Source: Desarmillaria ectypa (Eukaryota; Basidiomycota; Agaricomycetes; Agaricales; Physalacriaceae). From it: a DNA stretch of 64,000 nucleotides. Location of the stretch: contig JAUDYN010000005.1 in NCBI GenBank assembly GCA_030407005.1, positions 2,108,001-2,172,000 of the forward strand, given 5' to 3'. This document shows positions 10,814 through 22,134 of the stretch, in pieces. Each line of letters starts with the position of its first letter. Position 1 is the stretch's first letter. The notes under the pieces were generated by a model. The model ran no database searches. It had not been told where the DNA came from and saw only the letters and a list, made by a program, of their open reading frames with translations. The translations under genes were made by a program, and so were the position numbers.

Positions 10814-12050
10814 ATGAACTACAGCTATCCCCCAGAAATCCGCATCCACAGTCCTTCTGAGTCTGATGGACCAGGTGCATTCGATGAATCTCCCCTCGAA
10901 AGGCGAGTACATCATTTGCGCCACCATTAACGCCGAGGAGCTGATATTTCGATAGCCTTCAAGGTTTTCCTGATATATACCCGGACATTTGGGACCAAGG
11001 AATCACAAGAGGTTATGATTTTGAACATAGTTTGTGGGATTTCGTCGAATCTTGTCATGTCGCTCACAGGATCGCGCTAGATTCTTCTCAGTACCTCACC
11101 AGCTCAGCCGGCGACGAGGGGATGTTGTTCGACGACGGTAGGTGAATTCACAATTTTAACATGGAATACCATCGTTATACTTTGTTTTCCAACGCAGGTA
11201 CCAGCCCTTATGAATATAGTTATTACTTAACGCCCTCGAATTCACTTTCGCCCGTATCTCCCAGCATTCCTCTTCTCACCCCAGAGGATACGCAATATTC
11301 CTTGCCGCAATATTCTCCGGTCCAATTTCAAGGAAGCGCCTTACTTGCAAATTCTTTCCAGTCTCTTCATATTTCGGACTATTCACAGCCCTCGTCTCCG
11401 ACCTCCTCCATCAACCAACCTCATGCCTATTTTCTACCGACTGCCAGCAACTTTCAGAATACCCTTCCTGCAGAGTACGATAATTTTTGCCTGCTGTCGC
11501 CCATCTCCACAACCGAAAGTGTGGCACTCAGTCCCAGCCCTACCACTAGCGTATCTAGTCTTCCCGACGAAGAACAAAATACTGGCAGAGGGCATGATTT
11601 TCTGGGCGGGAAGCGGTGTACCCTTCCTGCGAACGCAAAACGCAATCTTCGAAGTCCCCCCGAGCGTTCCGCTGTGGCTCAACATCGTAAGAAGATCAAT
11701 ACGGCCAAGAAGGAACACGCGGCCAACGGTAGCGAGGCTAAGCGTATACGCGAACAAAAGTACAAGTGCCAACATGACGGATGCACGAAGACTTACACAG
11801 CTTCCCACAATTTTAAAGGTGCTGTCCTGATTCCTCACGCTCCATTTGCATGATTTGAACTGTCATCACAGATCATTTGATGTGGCACCAAGGGAAGAGA
11901 CTATTGTGCCCTCACAGAGACTCGGGCTGCCGTGAGGATTATGCACAAGAAGTGTCTCTGTGCCGCCATCACAGCCACTCCCACAAGGACTGCACGGAGC
12001 ACCACCGTCGCGCCGACTATGTATGGGCAATCAAAGAAGAATGCCCATGA
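10814..12050 (+). CDS. C2H2 zinc-finger protein, cluster gene D
   Basis: Four exons (10814-10902, 10956-11137, 11198-11818, 11872-12050) give 357 codons. The first intron begins with GC (AG|GCGAGT), a GC-AG intron that is needed to keep the frame. The N-terminal half is rich in Ser, Pro, Tyr and Gln. A basic region (HRKKINTAKKEHA) precedes a finger CQHDGCTKTYTASHNFKDHL, of form C-x4-C-x12-H-x3-H, with the intron again after the NFK position as in A-C. The second finger is degenerate, with Cys and His residues (CPHRDSGC, then CRHHSHSHKDC) at non-standard spacing. Probable DNA-binding protein; the diverged second finger suggests altered target specificity. Confidence 0.83.
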
Positions 12051-12558
12051 TTTGTACTTGACATGTACCTCAAGCATACAATACTATACCTCTTCTCATA
12101 ACTAGTTATACCTCCAATTTCGTTTTCTTCTTGCTTGCTCTTTGAATGTAGCCGTACAGTGCTTTGCCAATCGATAATCAAAAAGCCGATCATTGATCAT
12201 TCTGATTCTGATATTGAAAGACCACATCTTCGGGGGAAAAAAAGTATTACATCATTCATTGAACGACTTAGGCTATGCTTAGACGCGCGTCAGATCCTCT
12301 TATTCTGCGGGAGGTTGTTGGGTATGGCAGTGCGGTGGAACTCCTTCCTCGGAAAGACTACCGATATCCTGAGACCCTACCCTGGGTGTAATTATATCAA
12401 AGCACATCGGTCCTCCTTTTCAAAGTGTTTGCAAGGAGGCATCCGGACCGATTATCCGGACCGGGAATGCTCACCTGCTCATCAGGAATGCCTTTATGCC
12501 GTAGAAAAAGACATTATTGCGCTTCCAACTTGCGTAGCAATATTGCGCTTATCCCACT
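12051..12558. other. Intergenic region before L-rhamnonate dehydratase
   Basis: A frame open at 12135-12635 has no recognisable domain and runs into exon 1 of the next gene in another frame, so I do not call it. The region probably holds the promoter of the dehydratase. Confidence 0.45.
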
Positions 12559-13922
12559 ATGTCATCCGTCAAGACATTCCCCACAATCAAAGCCGTCCGA
12601 ACTTTCGTCGTAGGAGGTGTAGGTTCTGGTGGTGACTACCACAATGTCGCCCGTGGCCATTGGTGCGTAATGTCTTTACCCTAGGAAACTTGAGCTGATA
12701 AAAACGTACGATGCAGGCTTATTGATAATCCCATTGCCACACCCATGTCCAAGTACGAGGAGTATCGTAGCTCTCGTATAACCTGGGGCATCAACGTCCT
12801 CGGCTCATTCTGCGTTGAAATTGAAGCCAGTGACGGCACAACTGGGTTCGCCACTGGATTCGGCGGACCGCCCGCTTGCTGGATCGTCTCGGAGCACCTT
12901 GAACGTTTCCTTATTGGTGCAGACCCAAGAAACACGAACCGCCTCTGGGACCAGATGTTCCGCTCGACGATGTTCTATGGGCGGAAGGGGCTTCCCATTG
13001 CTGTCATATCCGCCATCGACTTGGCTATATGGGACTTGCTCGGGAAGATTCGCGGGGAGCCTGTATACAAGATGATTGGCGGTTCGATCAAAGACGAGAT
13101 ATCGTTTTACATCACTGGCCCGGAGCCGACGGCTGCGAAGGCAATGGGGTTCTGGGGTTCGAAGGTTCCGTTGCCGTACGGTCCTGATGAGGGACATGCG
13201 GGGTTGAAGAAGAACATCAAGTTTTTGAGGAAACATAGAGAGAGCGTCGGGCCTGACTATCCTATCATGGTCGACTGTTGGATGGCGCTGAACGTTCAGT
13301 ATACCATTGAACTGGCGACGGCATGCTTGGATCTGAACATCAACTGGTGGGAGGAGGTCCTGCATCCTGATGACTTTGATGGCTTTGCACGATTGAAATC
13401 TGCGCTTCCACAGCTCAAGTTTACCACAGGAGAGGTACGCACCGTTTCGCTTCCGTCGTCTGCTTACTGGCTGAGAAATTCCAGCATGAATACACCAAGT
13501 ACGGGTTCCGCAAGCTTATCGAGGGCCGTAACATCGACATTCTCCAGCCTGACGTGATGTGGGTTGGAGGAATGACCGAGTTGGTTAAGATTGCTGCTCA
13601 GGCGGCAGCGTACGACATCCCTGTTGTGCCCCATGCCAGCGGCCCCTACAGCTACCATTTCGTCGTCTCGCAGCCGAACTGCCCATTCCAAGAATACCTG
13701 GCAAACTCACCTGATGGGAAATCGGTGCAACCAGTGTTCGGCGACCTGTTCTTGAACGAACCTGTGCCGCAAGGAGGAAAACTGCAGGTGTCAGTGCTGG
13801 ATAAGCCTGGATTTGGCTTGGAATTGAATCCCAAGGCACAGCTGCTGCCAGCGAATAGCGTGCTGTTCCCATCGCCCGGTAAAGAGATCACTGCTACCCT
13901 TGAGAAGGAGAGAGAAAATTGA
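12559..13922 (+). CDS. L-rhamnonate dehydratase (enolase superfamily)
   Basis: Exons 12559-12662, 12717-13434 and 13485-13922 give 419 residues, the usual family length. The enzyme dehydrates L-rhamnonate to 2-keto-3-deoxy-L-rhamnonate (EC 4.2.1.90) in the non-phosphorylating L-rhamnose pathway. Visible family signatures are the N-terminal VARGHWLIDNP loop, IDLAIWDLLGK, metal ligands in IMVDCWM (Asp221), NWWEEV (Glu247/248) and TTGEHE (Glu274), and the acid/base pair Asp297 (LQPDVMWVGG) with His324 (VVPHASGPY). These match the ligand and dyad order of the mandelate-racemase subgroup. All catalytic residues are present, so the enzyme should be active in the cytosol. The other rhamnose-pathway genes are not adjacent here. 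A related acid-sugar dehydratase is the main alternative. Confidence 0.93.
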
Positions 13923-14368
13923 ATAGGTCACCGCTTGTAACAGTATCGATGTATATGACGTAGAGATTCGGAATGCCCAAGGAAAATCCTGTCGGTACTT
14001 AGCTGGATTGGCAATCAGACAAATTGGTTGAATTATACCGTTTCCCGTGTTGGTCCGACTACAATCCGTACACCGGCGTCCTTCGTTTTGAGGCATTAAG
14101 ACGAGCGTTGTGGGCGTAAAAAGCGACAAAAGGTACTGAAAACACCGTCGTTGGCGGCAGCGGCTGTGGAGGTCGCAGAAGGCCGCCGGCGACGCTTGCA
14201 AATCCGGCAAGGAGCTACAAACAAACTGACGTTAGAAGGGGAAACTCGGAATCTGAATTCTTGCTACTCCCATATACCTTCAATACCCAGTCATTCTCAC
14301 CAACCACGTCGAATTCATCATTCGCATCAACGGCAGCGTGAATAATTCTGGTCCAGGAAGACCCGACG
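13923..14368. other. Intergenic region, no gene seen
   Basis: About 450 bases between two + strand genes. It probably holds the 3' UTR of the dehydratase and the promoter of the next gene. No strong element was recognised. Confidence 0.4.
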
Positions 14369-16957
14369 ATGGCAATTCACCCAGTTCCTGGACCGGCGTA
14401 TGCGATTCTAGCAGCGGCCAATGGCAGCAATCCTCAACTGGCTTCGTACAGCATCGCTCAAGCCGTTTCGTCACTTTCATCAACCGCGAACAACCTCCAG
14501 GCATCGTCGCTACCAGTGTCGAACGGTTTCCGGGCAATCACGGTCAACAATGCCACATTCAAAGCTCCGGCTCACAAGCATGCACATCATCTGCATTCTA
14601 TACCACCTCGGGAAAAGAGTACACGGACGCTCATTATTGATCATATGCTATGGGTTCACGGTGTGCTGATACGCTAAATATTCGATGAATTTCATTCACA
14701 TTCTGTGTAGGACGAACACGGTTTGCTCAGGCCCGAGCAGAACTAGGCATGACGGATCGCACCGGCGGTCCTCGATCCCCAAATTACATATATCGTCGAC
14801 GCCCAGAAAACTTTGAGGAGGAAGAGGAGGTGGGCAGCGATGCCGAAGATGTCGTTCTACTCAAGACCAGAGCTGCTGGTCGCCATCATGATCCCCTCAG
14901 CGATGCCGAAGAAGAACGGCTGCGCAACCAGGATCTAGCTCTTGCTCGGAGCCTTCGCCTGCGAGCAGAGGACCTCGAGAAGATTGTTCTGTCCATGCTT
15001 GAGCAGCCGCCCCCGGTTCTGCCCATTCCAGACGAAGACATCCTCACACCGCCAACATCACCGCAAATCCATCCATCCAACCAGCGTACAGGCTCCCATC
15101 CTCATACCTTGCCCAACGGTGTCCGTCTTCGGCTGGCTCTTGGCGTGATGATCAACGACCTCTTCGCGCGACATGCTCCGCCACCGCCCTTCCGCCATCA
15201 GCGCTCCCAGCAACCAAACTCGCCGGCTGTGAGCCATACACCTTCCGATATCTCATCAGTCGACCCTACCTATCTGCCTACACCGTCACATCTGCCACCC
15301 GCTCTGGCTGCTGTATCCTCAGTCTCTGCGTACTCGCCACTCGTCCCAGGGTACAATCAGCACAACTATCCTGTAAGCCACCTGAGTAATGTCTTTATAT
15401 GCACTCACTCACCTGCATTTATCCAGCCCAAGACCCCCATAAAACCAGCAAGTCGTGTCCACGCCTTATACCTCCAAGGCGCAGATCCCAGTACTGCCAA
15501 TTCACCGCCGGCCTTCAGGTGTCCTAGACATCTTCATACAGGCTGCGAAATATGCGTTGGAGCCAAATCCTCTGTGCGCGTTGCCAGTGGACGTGGCCAT
15601 TCAAATTCCACTGGTGCACCCGGCATAGGCGACCGGCCGACAAGGATGGGTCCTGCGTCTACGTGGAAAGGCACAACAGCCGGTATGAGCCCCGACGGAG
15701 GTGGAATAACGGGATGGAAAGATGGTAGCGGCATTGGGTCTGGGCTCGCAAGAACAGCAGCAGGGGGAAGCGTTTTGAGGCGTAACAACCAGGCAGACGA
15801 AGTCATGGGGTCAGGAATGGGTACGGGGTCAGGGAACACCAAATTGTCTGCTCTAATTCCCAGGTTCTTGAGGCTGTCCGCTTTAGCAGCAGTAGAGTTG
15901 GGACGAGAGAAGAGAGAAGAGGCTGGCTTCGAATCGCCACGATCAAAGGATGGAGATGGGGGTGGTTACATGTCCGCAGGGGAACGTAGCCATGAAAATG
16001 GGAGGATGTATGGAGAATTATCTCCCTTACCATCACCGGCTCATACGTCAACTGTTCGGGCCATCGCTGAGGCCCAAAATCGGTTATATGGTGTGGCCCT
16101 TCGCCCGTCGAGACAATGGTACATGCTTCTCGCTGGCTTACTGACTAGGGCGGTGTTAGAGGGGTACTTGTCGGACGGCTGGAGAGGTTCTCATGCCGTG
16201 GAGTGTTTGTTGACTGTCGGCCTTGGTATCATTGAGCCTGTGCCTGGCAGAGAGGCGGAGCCTGATCAAGCATGGCAGGAATTTGACCCGGACGAAATGC
16301 CGAGCTTGTCCGAGGCGGCGCGGGTACTCTTTCCTGGACTTCGGCAGGGCGCGCCGTTGAGGAAAGGCGCAGAAGAACAAGAATTTGAGATGGAAATGGA
16401 TGAACGGCTACGAAGAGTAAATGATTTTTATTGACAAGAATCTACCCTGAGCTCACCATCTTCCCTAGTTCTATGACATCCCTGCATCGACACCAGACTT
16501 GTCTACGCATATGGAAGACCTTGCGTGGCAATATCCTGCGGAGCCAGTTGAGCGTGCAGCGGTCAGATTCTGCGAAGCCATCGCCAAATGGCGAGGCAAA
16601 CCAGAGTTGGAGACTGTGAGTATATATTCCGTCGATCGGAGCGTTGATCCACTTATCATAACACTTTAGTACAAGAAGAAATCCTTGGTGTCAAGCAACG
16701 GCTCGTCTTCGGCTATGACAATCGAGTCGCTTGTGCATTCCAATCCCGTTAGTCCATCGACGAGTAGGCACCCTCTTCGACTCCCGCCAAGATTCCGCAC
16801 AAACGCGCCGGCTAACGACCGGCAGCCAAATATTGAGGTGTACTTTATCCAGCCGCAGTATTCGATAAGCGGAGGCAACAACGCGTGGGGGTGGAATAAG
16901 CGGCCACGGTCACCTGAGGATGATCGCTCCCGCATGTCCAAGAGAGCCCACGTATGA
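14369..16957 (+). CDS. Conserved basidiomycete protein of unknown function
   Basis: Five exons (14369-14660, 14711-15372, 15427-16416, 16469-16615, 16670-16957) total 793 codons. The third-exon acceptor removes an 18-codon in-frame intron that would otherwise be read through. I recognise a conserved agaricomycete block starting WVHGRTRFAQARAELGM, with YIYRRRPENFEEEEEVG and two acidic segments, and a middle block, ASRVHALYLQGADPSTANSP, followed by CPRHLHTGCEIC, a possible metal-binding Cys/His motif. The C-terminal third contains an ordered region (TVRAIAEAQNRLYGVALRPS onwards, about 16050-16430) that may be helical. The tail is basic and Pro-rich. No enzyme motif is visible and no function can be given. 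Nuclear location is only a guess from composition. Confidence 0.82.
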
Positions 16958-17186
16958 GCTCAACAAACTTGAGTGTGATGTATCATTATTGCTGTTCGTA
17001 CGCTAGGTGTCATTATTTGTAGCTTTTGGGATCAGTTCGCTGTTTATCTTTTTTTGTTGTGCAGTCGTGGACTTTAGTATACGTCAAGTCGTCCAACACT
17101 TGTATTTTTAGGCATTATAATTGAATATCTCCAGCTCAATATACATTCAATCAAGATGATATATAGACAAAGACACTCTTAGACTC

Positions 17187-18291
17187 TTATCCATCATACA
17201 TCTCCAACGACAAGAGATCCGACCAGGACAAGTCGCTTCTAGTTGACTCGAAGTCGCTCGGGACGTTTGCGTGAGAGACTGCCTTGTCTTCTTCCAATAC
17301 CTCAGGACGATTGTCCTCTGAGAATAACACCAGATCCGACCACGAGACCTCTGTACCAGTCGATTGAAGAGTCAGCGTTGCTACCTTGTCGAGAGACTTG
17401 TACGTAGGGAATTCTGTGACGAAGGTGCCGACGGAAGAAACCATGGCAGAATCTTGATTAGTGTAGGCGAGCTCTGAGATGTTTGAGGTTTTGGCGAATT
17501 CCAAACTCAGAGTAGTAGATTCGCTTTGGTGTGGTGGTATGGGTGTCGAAGGCGCAGAGCTGGAATACATGCTGAACGAGTCTTCTGCAGCCTCAAAAAT
17601 GGCATCCTCGTCGATGACGACAGACTTGGTAGTATCCCAAGCAAACCGCCTATCAAAGATAGCTCTCACGTCTTCTTCTTCTGCGCATTCTTCGATAGCC
17701 CGGCGAACTCGCGCCACCACGTTCGTCTCGTCATTGTCTTCGTAGCCGGAAAACCTTTTGTAATCGCTATTCGTGGCAGGCTTCTTGAACCAGACTGTGG
17801 AACTTCGTTTCCTTTGATGCAGGCGAGGTTCCGGAGGAGAGAAAATGGATAGAGAGTGGCTCTTGCGTCGTAGCGCGTTGTTCCTGCTTCTGAGACTGTC
17901 CAAAGTGTCACAATTGGCGAACTGAGATGTGTATGGTTCGCATTCGGTGCTACTGGACGGGCGAGATACACCGCAGAGATCCGTGCCAACTTCAGAATTG
18001 ACGCAGGATGTGTCCATGACGGATTGGCAACGTTCTTGTTGTGGATCTGCACAAAATAAGAGCCCGCGCTGGCAAGAAGATTAAAATAAGCGAACGTGTA
18101 GTCGGCAGAGGGTCTTGAAGTCCCCGTTCGAGGTCGTTGAGGTTCATGCCGGAGTCATAGAGAAAAGGTGTGTCATTTGAGTGGGCTAGACTTGATGATC
18201 GTGTTGCAGTAGATAGGTACAAGAAAAAACGTTGGAGGTAGGCATAGAGGTGGAGAACAGCCGAAGTAATGAGCTGTATCGGACATGGCAT
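17187..18291 (-). CDS. Hypothetical protein with repeated SWSDL motif
   Basis: Two exons on the minus strand: 18291-18096 and 18046-17187, joined in phase 1, giving 351 residues. An upstream in-frame ATG at 18330 is possible. The N-terminus (MPCPIQLITSAVLHLYAYL) is hydrophobic and may be a membrane or targeting segment. It is followed by LNDLERGLQDPLP. The rest is Ser-rich and acidic, with a helical stretch VVARVRRAIEECAEEEDVRA. The C-terminus holds two copies of a short motif, EVSWSDLVLF and DLSWSDLLSLEM, which may be a binding module. I recognise no family. Its 3' end faces that of the gene ending at 16957, 229 bases away. Confidence 0.65.
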
Positions 18292-18544
18292 AGTAAATGA
18301 GAAGTGATGGTGGTAAAGAACAAGAAGCAATCCTGGTTAGCAGCCGCCGGCAAGTCAATACCACGTTATGCCGAGTGCGTTACTAGATCGATCGTCTCTA
18401 GGCTTCCCATTTCCCATCAACATTGTTCCAAGTCTATCAGTGCTTGCGCCTGAGTAGAACACGCCTTGAACACGCATTTGAAAGGCAAGGGAAAGCTGAA
18501 AGCATCATGTCAAGTACTACAGTGTTGAAAAATATAGGGTCTAC
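18292..18544. other. Intergenic region between the SWSDL gene and the P450 relic
   Basis: No coding frame supported. It should contain the promoter of the minus-strand gene starting at 18291. Confidence 0.35.
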
Positions 18545-20705
18545 CCAAATGATTCGCCAGTGAACGTGTCGCTAGGTTCAATAACATGCCTATCTGAGAC
18601 CATGGCCTTTGAAAGGGACAGTGTCGATTCAATAGACGCTATGGAAATCCAAGCAGTTTTCGACGGTAGATAACGTCTGGGACATATGCTCTGAGGGTTA
18701 TTACCAAGTGAGCTTCGAACTCGAAAAATGACACGGACCGTCTTCCAAAGCCAAACGCAATCGTCGGGTCGGGTGGCAATTGCTGGCCATCCTTTTTCAT
18801 GAAACGGTCAGGATCGAACACCAAAGGGTTCGGATAATCTTTCTCGTCATGGAGGATCGCCCTGCAACAACGTTGTAAATCATAGATGTTCATCCCATGA
18901 ACTAACTGACCAAGCATTTCCAATGACCGTTGCACCTAAGAACTAGTTCAGAGGAACTCAAGACTTTCTGAAGCCGGAACACACTACCAGGAATGAAATA
19001 ACCCTTGTATACATCGTCTTTCATGCTACATAGGCAACGCCTGAATGAACAGTAAGATCTGAAAAAATGGACACCGTCATGAAGCATAATCACCCAAGGG
19101 TACAACGGGTTTCCATCTTAGCGCTTCTAATAGGATAGTGTCGATATAGGGGAGTCGTGGGCGATCATCAAAGTTTGGCAACCGACATTAGCCCACCACA
19201 TCGTCCAACTCTGCTTGAACCTTGGCAAAGTCCTCAGGATAAAGCATAAATGCAAGGATTTCAGAATGAACCGTCTGCGTAACCAAATGTATTAGGCTGA
19301 TCAAACCGATTGACAACTAACAAATCTTACTGTGTCGGCATCCGCTAATTATCACGAAATAAGCCAATTTTTTGCATCAAAGACAAAGAGAACGTACCAC
19401 CGAAAGCCACCCCAGACACATTCTTGAGTATTTCCAGGTACGTCTCCGATTCGGAGGCTCCATCTTGTTTCATGTTCTTAGAATTTTCGGAGACAAATGA
19501 TGACGGCGTAGTACCCTTTGACGAACGAGGAGCAATGGACCACATGGTTCACTTTTGACTAGCTTTAATGAGCACTTACGACTGATTCCGCAGCATATCT
19601 AAAAGGCTCCTCTCTCATATCTTCAACGTTCTTCCTCCATCTTTGCGCAAGCTTCTTGAATTTGGCAACAGGAAGCTAGTCTTCGGTAAACATTAATGGA
19701 GAAGCAAGCCATGTTTCAGCAGAAAGAGATGACTTACCAGGTATGTTTCTAAGTATGGGAAGGAGGTCAACGAGAAATGCTCCGTAAGCCAAACTGAGGC
19801 GAACGCTGATCATAGTCTGATCCACCAGGTGCACGAAACGATCACCATCTGGTTCGACTTCATAGCCATCAACGGTTTTCATGATAATTGAGCCCGCGTG
19901 ACTGGGGGTGAATAAGCTTTCGTCAACAGAAATATCGAATTCCACCTACTGACGAACATGCTGGAAGAAATTGTCGGGAGACTGTAGCGGTTTCGTAGAA
20001 AGACCGACGTGGTCTTCGATTGTACTAAATAATAAGATGGAAGAGCACGAGGCTGAAAATATTGATGGAACACCCTCCGACGCATTCTAAGAAGAAATCA
20101 AATTATGAACAAGCCTCAATGCGGAGAAGAGCACTTGCCTCCACCAGTCAGAATATCGCATGAAAGCAAAGCTGAAATTCCATCCCGCAAAGAACAGCAT
20201 GTGCATATCTGAAAGACAGAAAATGAGAATATAGGTAAGTCTTAAGTATAATTTCACTCAGACCAGGTCTATCTGAGTAGTTTCTAGAGCGTTTTCTAGG
20301 AGTTCTGTGGTCGCTTGTGCTGAGTTGAGGACAATAGTTAGACTGTCAGGAGTATCCAGATATAAGACGTCACCATAGGTAGCCTAAAGCGACGGTAGAA
20401 TAAGAGCACTAGATGCGAGCAAGGAAATCGGATACATGTGGATGAGGGCATACGGAGTAGCTGATAAGGGGAAAGAATTACACCTCCCTTCTTATAGCAA
20501 CACAGATAGCGCGTAGTAGCTAGGAACATTGGGATGGAGGGCTCCTGGAGATGCTCAGGAAGTTCAAGTGCATCTGATATGGTGAGATCCCCGTCGATAT
20601 ATGCACGGGGCTGTCCAGACGTAGAAGAATCCAACTGGTGGGTTTTGGGACTGCGGTAGTCGGGGTTTCGAATCGGAGTGGTGAGTAGCTAGTAGATCTA
20701 TCCAC
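18545..20705 (-). pseudogene. Cytochrome P450 pseudogene (basidiomycete class)
   Basis: Minus-strand exons in order reproduce a P450. They include YGDVLYLDTPDS and NSAQATTELLE; a GWNFSFAFMRYSDWWR segment; YEVEPDGDRFVHLVDQTM; FKKLAQRWRKNVEDM; a partial I-helix ending in ADADTV; LPYIDTILLEALRWKP (K-helix ExxR); YKGYFIPG; and DEKDYPNPLVFDPDRFMKK. Three lesions are visible. A one-base frameshift near 19984-19992 must be crossed to read LQSPDNFFQHVRQ. TAA replaces a codon after AELDDVVG (complement of 19188-19190). At the heme site, GFGRRSVSFFEFEAHL lacks the CPGR cysteine ligand in frame (about 18706-18760). The N-terminal anchor is unrecognisable. The gene cannot make an active heme enzyme. A relic of the C-terminus (VIEPSDTFTGESFG) lies near 18550-18595. 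Confidence 0.85.
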
Positions 20706-22134
20706 CGTACTGGGTATAGCGATAGATCTTACAGCGTGTCACACTTAAGGGCCTGGAGTTCTCTGGTACTCTTCAAATACATTCATCTGTTGCCATGTAA
20801 TAATGAGATGAGATGAGGACGGACAAGGTAAGCAGGCAAAGATGAGATACGAATGATGCTAATAACTCTTCTCACGAAAGATGTTCGTGGGAACACAGCG
20901 TCAGAGTCCGTCAGATTTTCGCAGAGAGCGTATTGTTTGCGAGCAATATATAAGCAGCATCCCACATGGTGAGAGCCTGAGAAGAGATAAGATGCCAAGA
21001 AAGCTGAGATACTTCGACTGAAATTCACCCACTCGACTTTGGGCTCAGTCCTCGTCTTGAGCTTGAGGCAATTACCATCCAACAAGATTAGTGCAGCAAA
21101 AAAATTCCCCCTTTAGAACAGTTTAAATATTCACAGCAGAACAACCTTACCTCCAATGCAGGGAGTAATAATTCACGAGTCCTATAATCCCATTAAGTCC
21201 GTGATCATCCGCCTTCCGGAACCTGCCATCTTAGTCAATAGACCTGGCACAGTAAACAGAAGTGCTCCATTAAAAGCAAGTTGCAGAACGCTTTTCGAAT
21301 TAATTATCTGTTGCCTTGGCCAAGTTGAAAACGACAGTGAAAGTTCAGGAGCACGATCTGGGACGTCCGAATACAACGCTGGCGATATCGCCATAGCATT
21401 TGTTCCGCTGAGCATAGGTTAGCCAGGGTCGCTGGGATGTCAAATCCCCGTAATTACACAAGTATTAAAACCTTATGACCGTACGGTCGGAGAGGAAGAG
21501 GCGTTGCGAAGGCGCAGTGGCTGACGTAATGCGGTGTTCAGCTTCGAGCCGAGGATGTGAAGATTCGTTACAATAGACGCTCGTTCTCGTATTACTCGAT
21601 GAAGCGATGAGTTAGCGCCATTCAAGGTAGAACAATTGAAGGTTTCCTAATCACTGTACCAAATTTAGTCCGTATACATACATTCATAAGCAGAAAATCA
21701 AAACAAGAAATATTAGATGCAAAACACGGAAAACGAGGTAAGAGGATAGGATGATATAAAGCGACCACAAAAATAACGTATTAAAAAGACAGAGGGTTAA
21801 CTCTACCACCTTCATCCAGATGAACTATCAGCACCGGCACGAATAGGTTTGAAAAAGATATGATAGGTGTATAGAAACCTTTTATATGCAACGATGGGAG
21901 GTGATGATTGTGTGTATGAGCGTGAAAAATGCAATCTGGGGAATGTTTGGGTATGGTGAATGGTGAGGAAACAAGACAGGATGATGTAATGGGAAGCTCA
22001 GTCCAAAGCAAGGCAGTATCCTCCCACTGAATGCGACAGCTTTACTGCCCTAGTCCAACTCCGGCCTATTCTATGCTGGAATTAAATCGTCTATAGTCGT
22101 ATCATTCAGCTCCCGCAACATGAAAAGGCGTCCA
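20706..22134. other. Long intergenic region (1.4 kb), no supported gene
   Basis: Open frames at 20783-21085 (-) and 21156-21422 (+) have no recognisable domain and no support from splice continuity. The region may include the lost 5' end and promoter of the P450 and the 3' UTR of the membrane-protein gene ending at 22135. Confidence 0.4.

Noticed and set aside
12135..12635. 166-codon + strand frame before the rhamnonate dehydratase
   Set aside because: It overlaps exon 1 of the dehydratase in another frame and has no recognisable domain or codon pattern.
12559..16957. Possible rhamnose-catabolism gene cluster
   Set aside because: Only the dehydratase is present; the next gene is a conserved protein without sugar-enzyme motifs.
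21156..21422. 88-codon + strand frame between the P450 relic and the membrane protein
   Set aside because: No recognisable features; the reverse strand is open for almost the same span, typical of chance.
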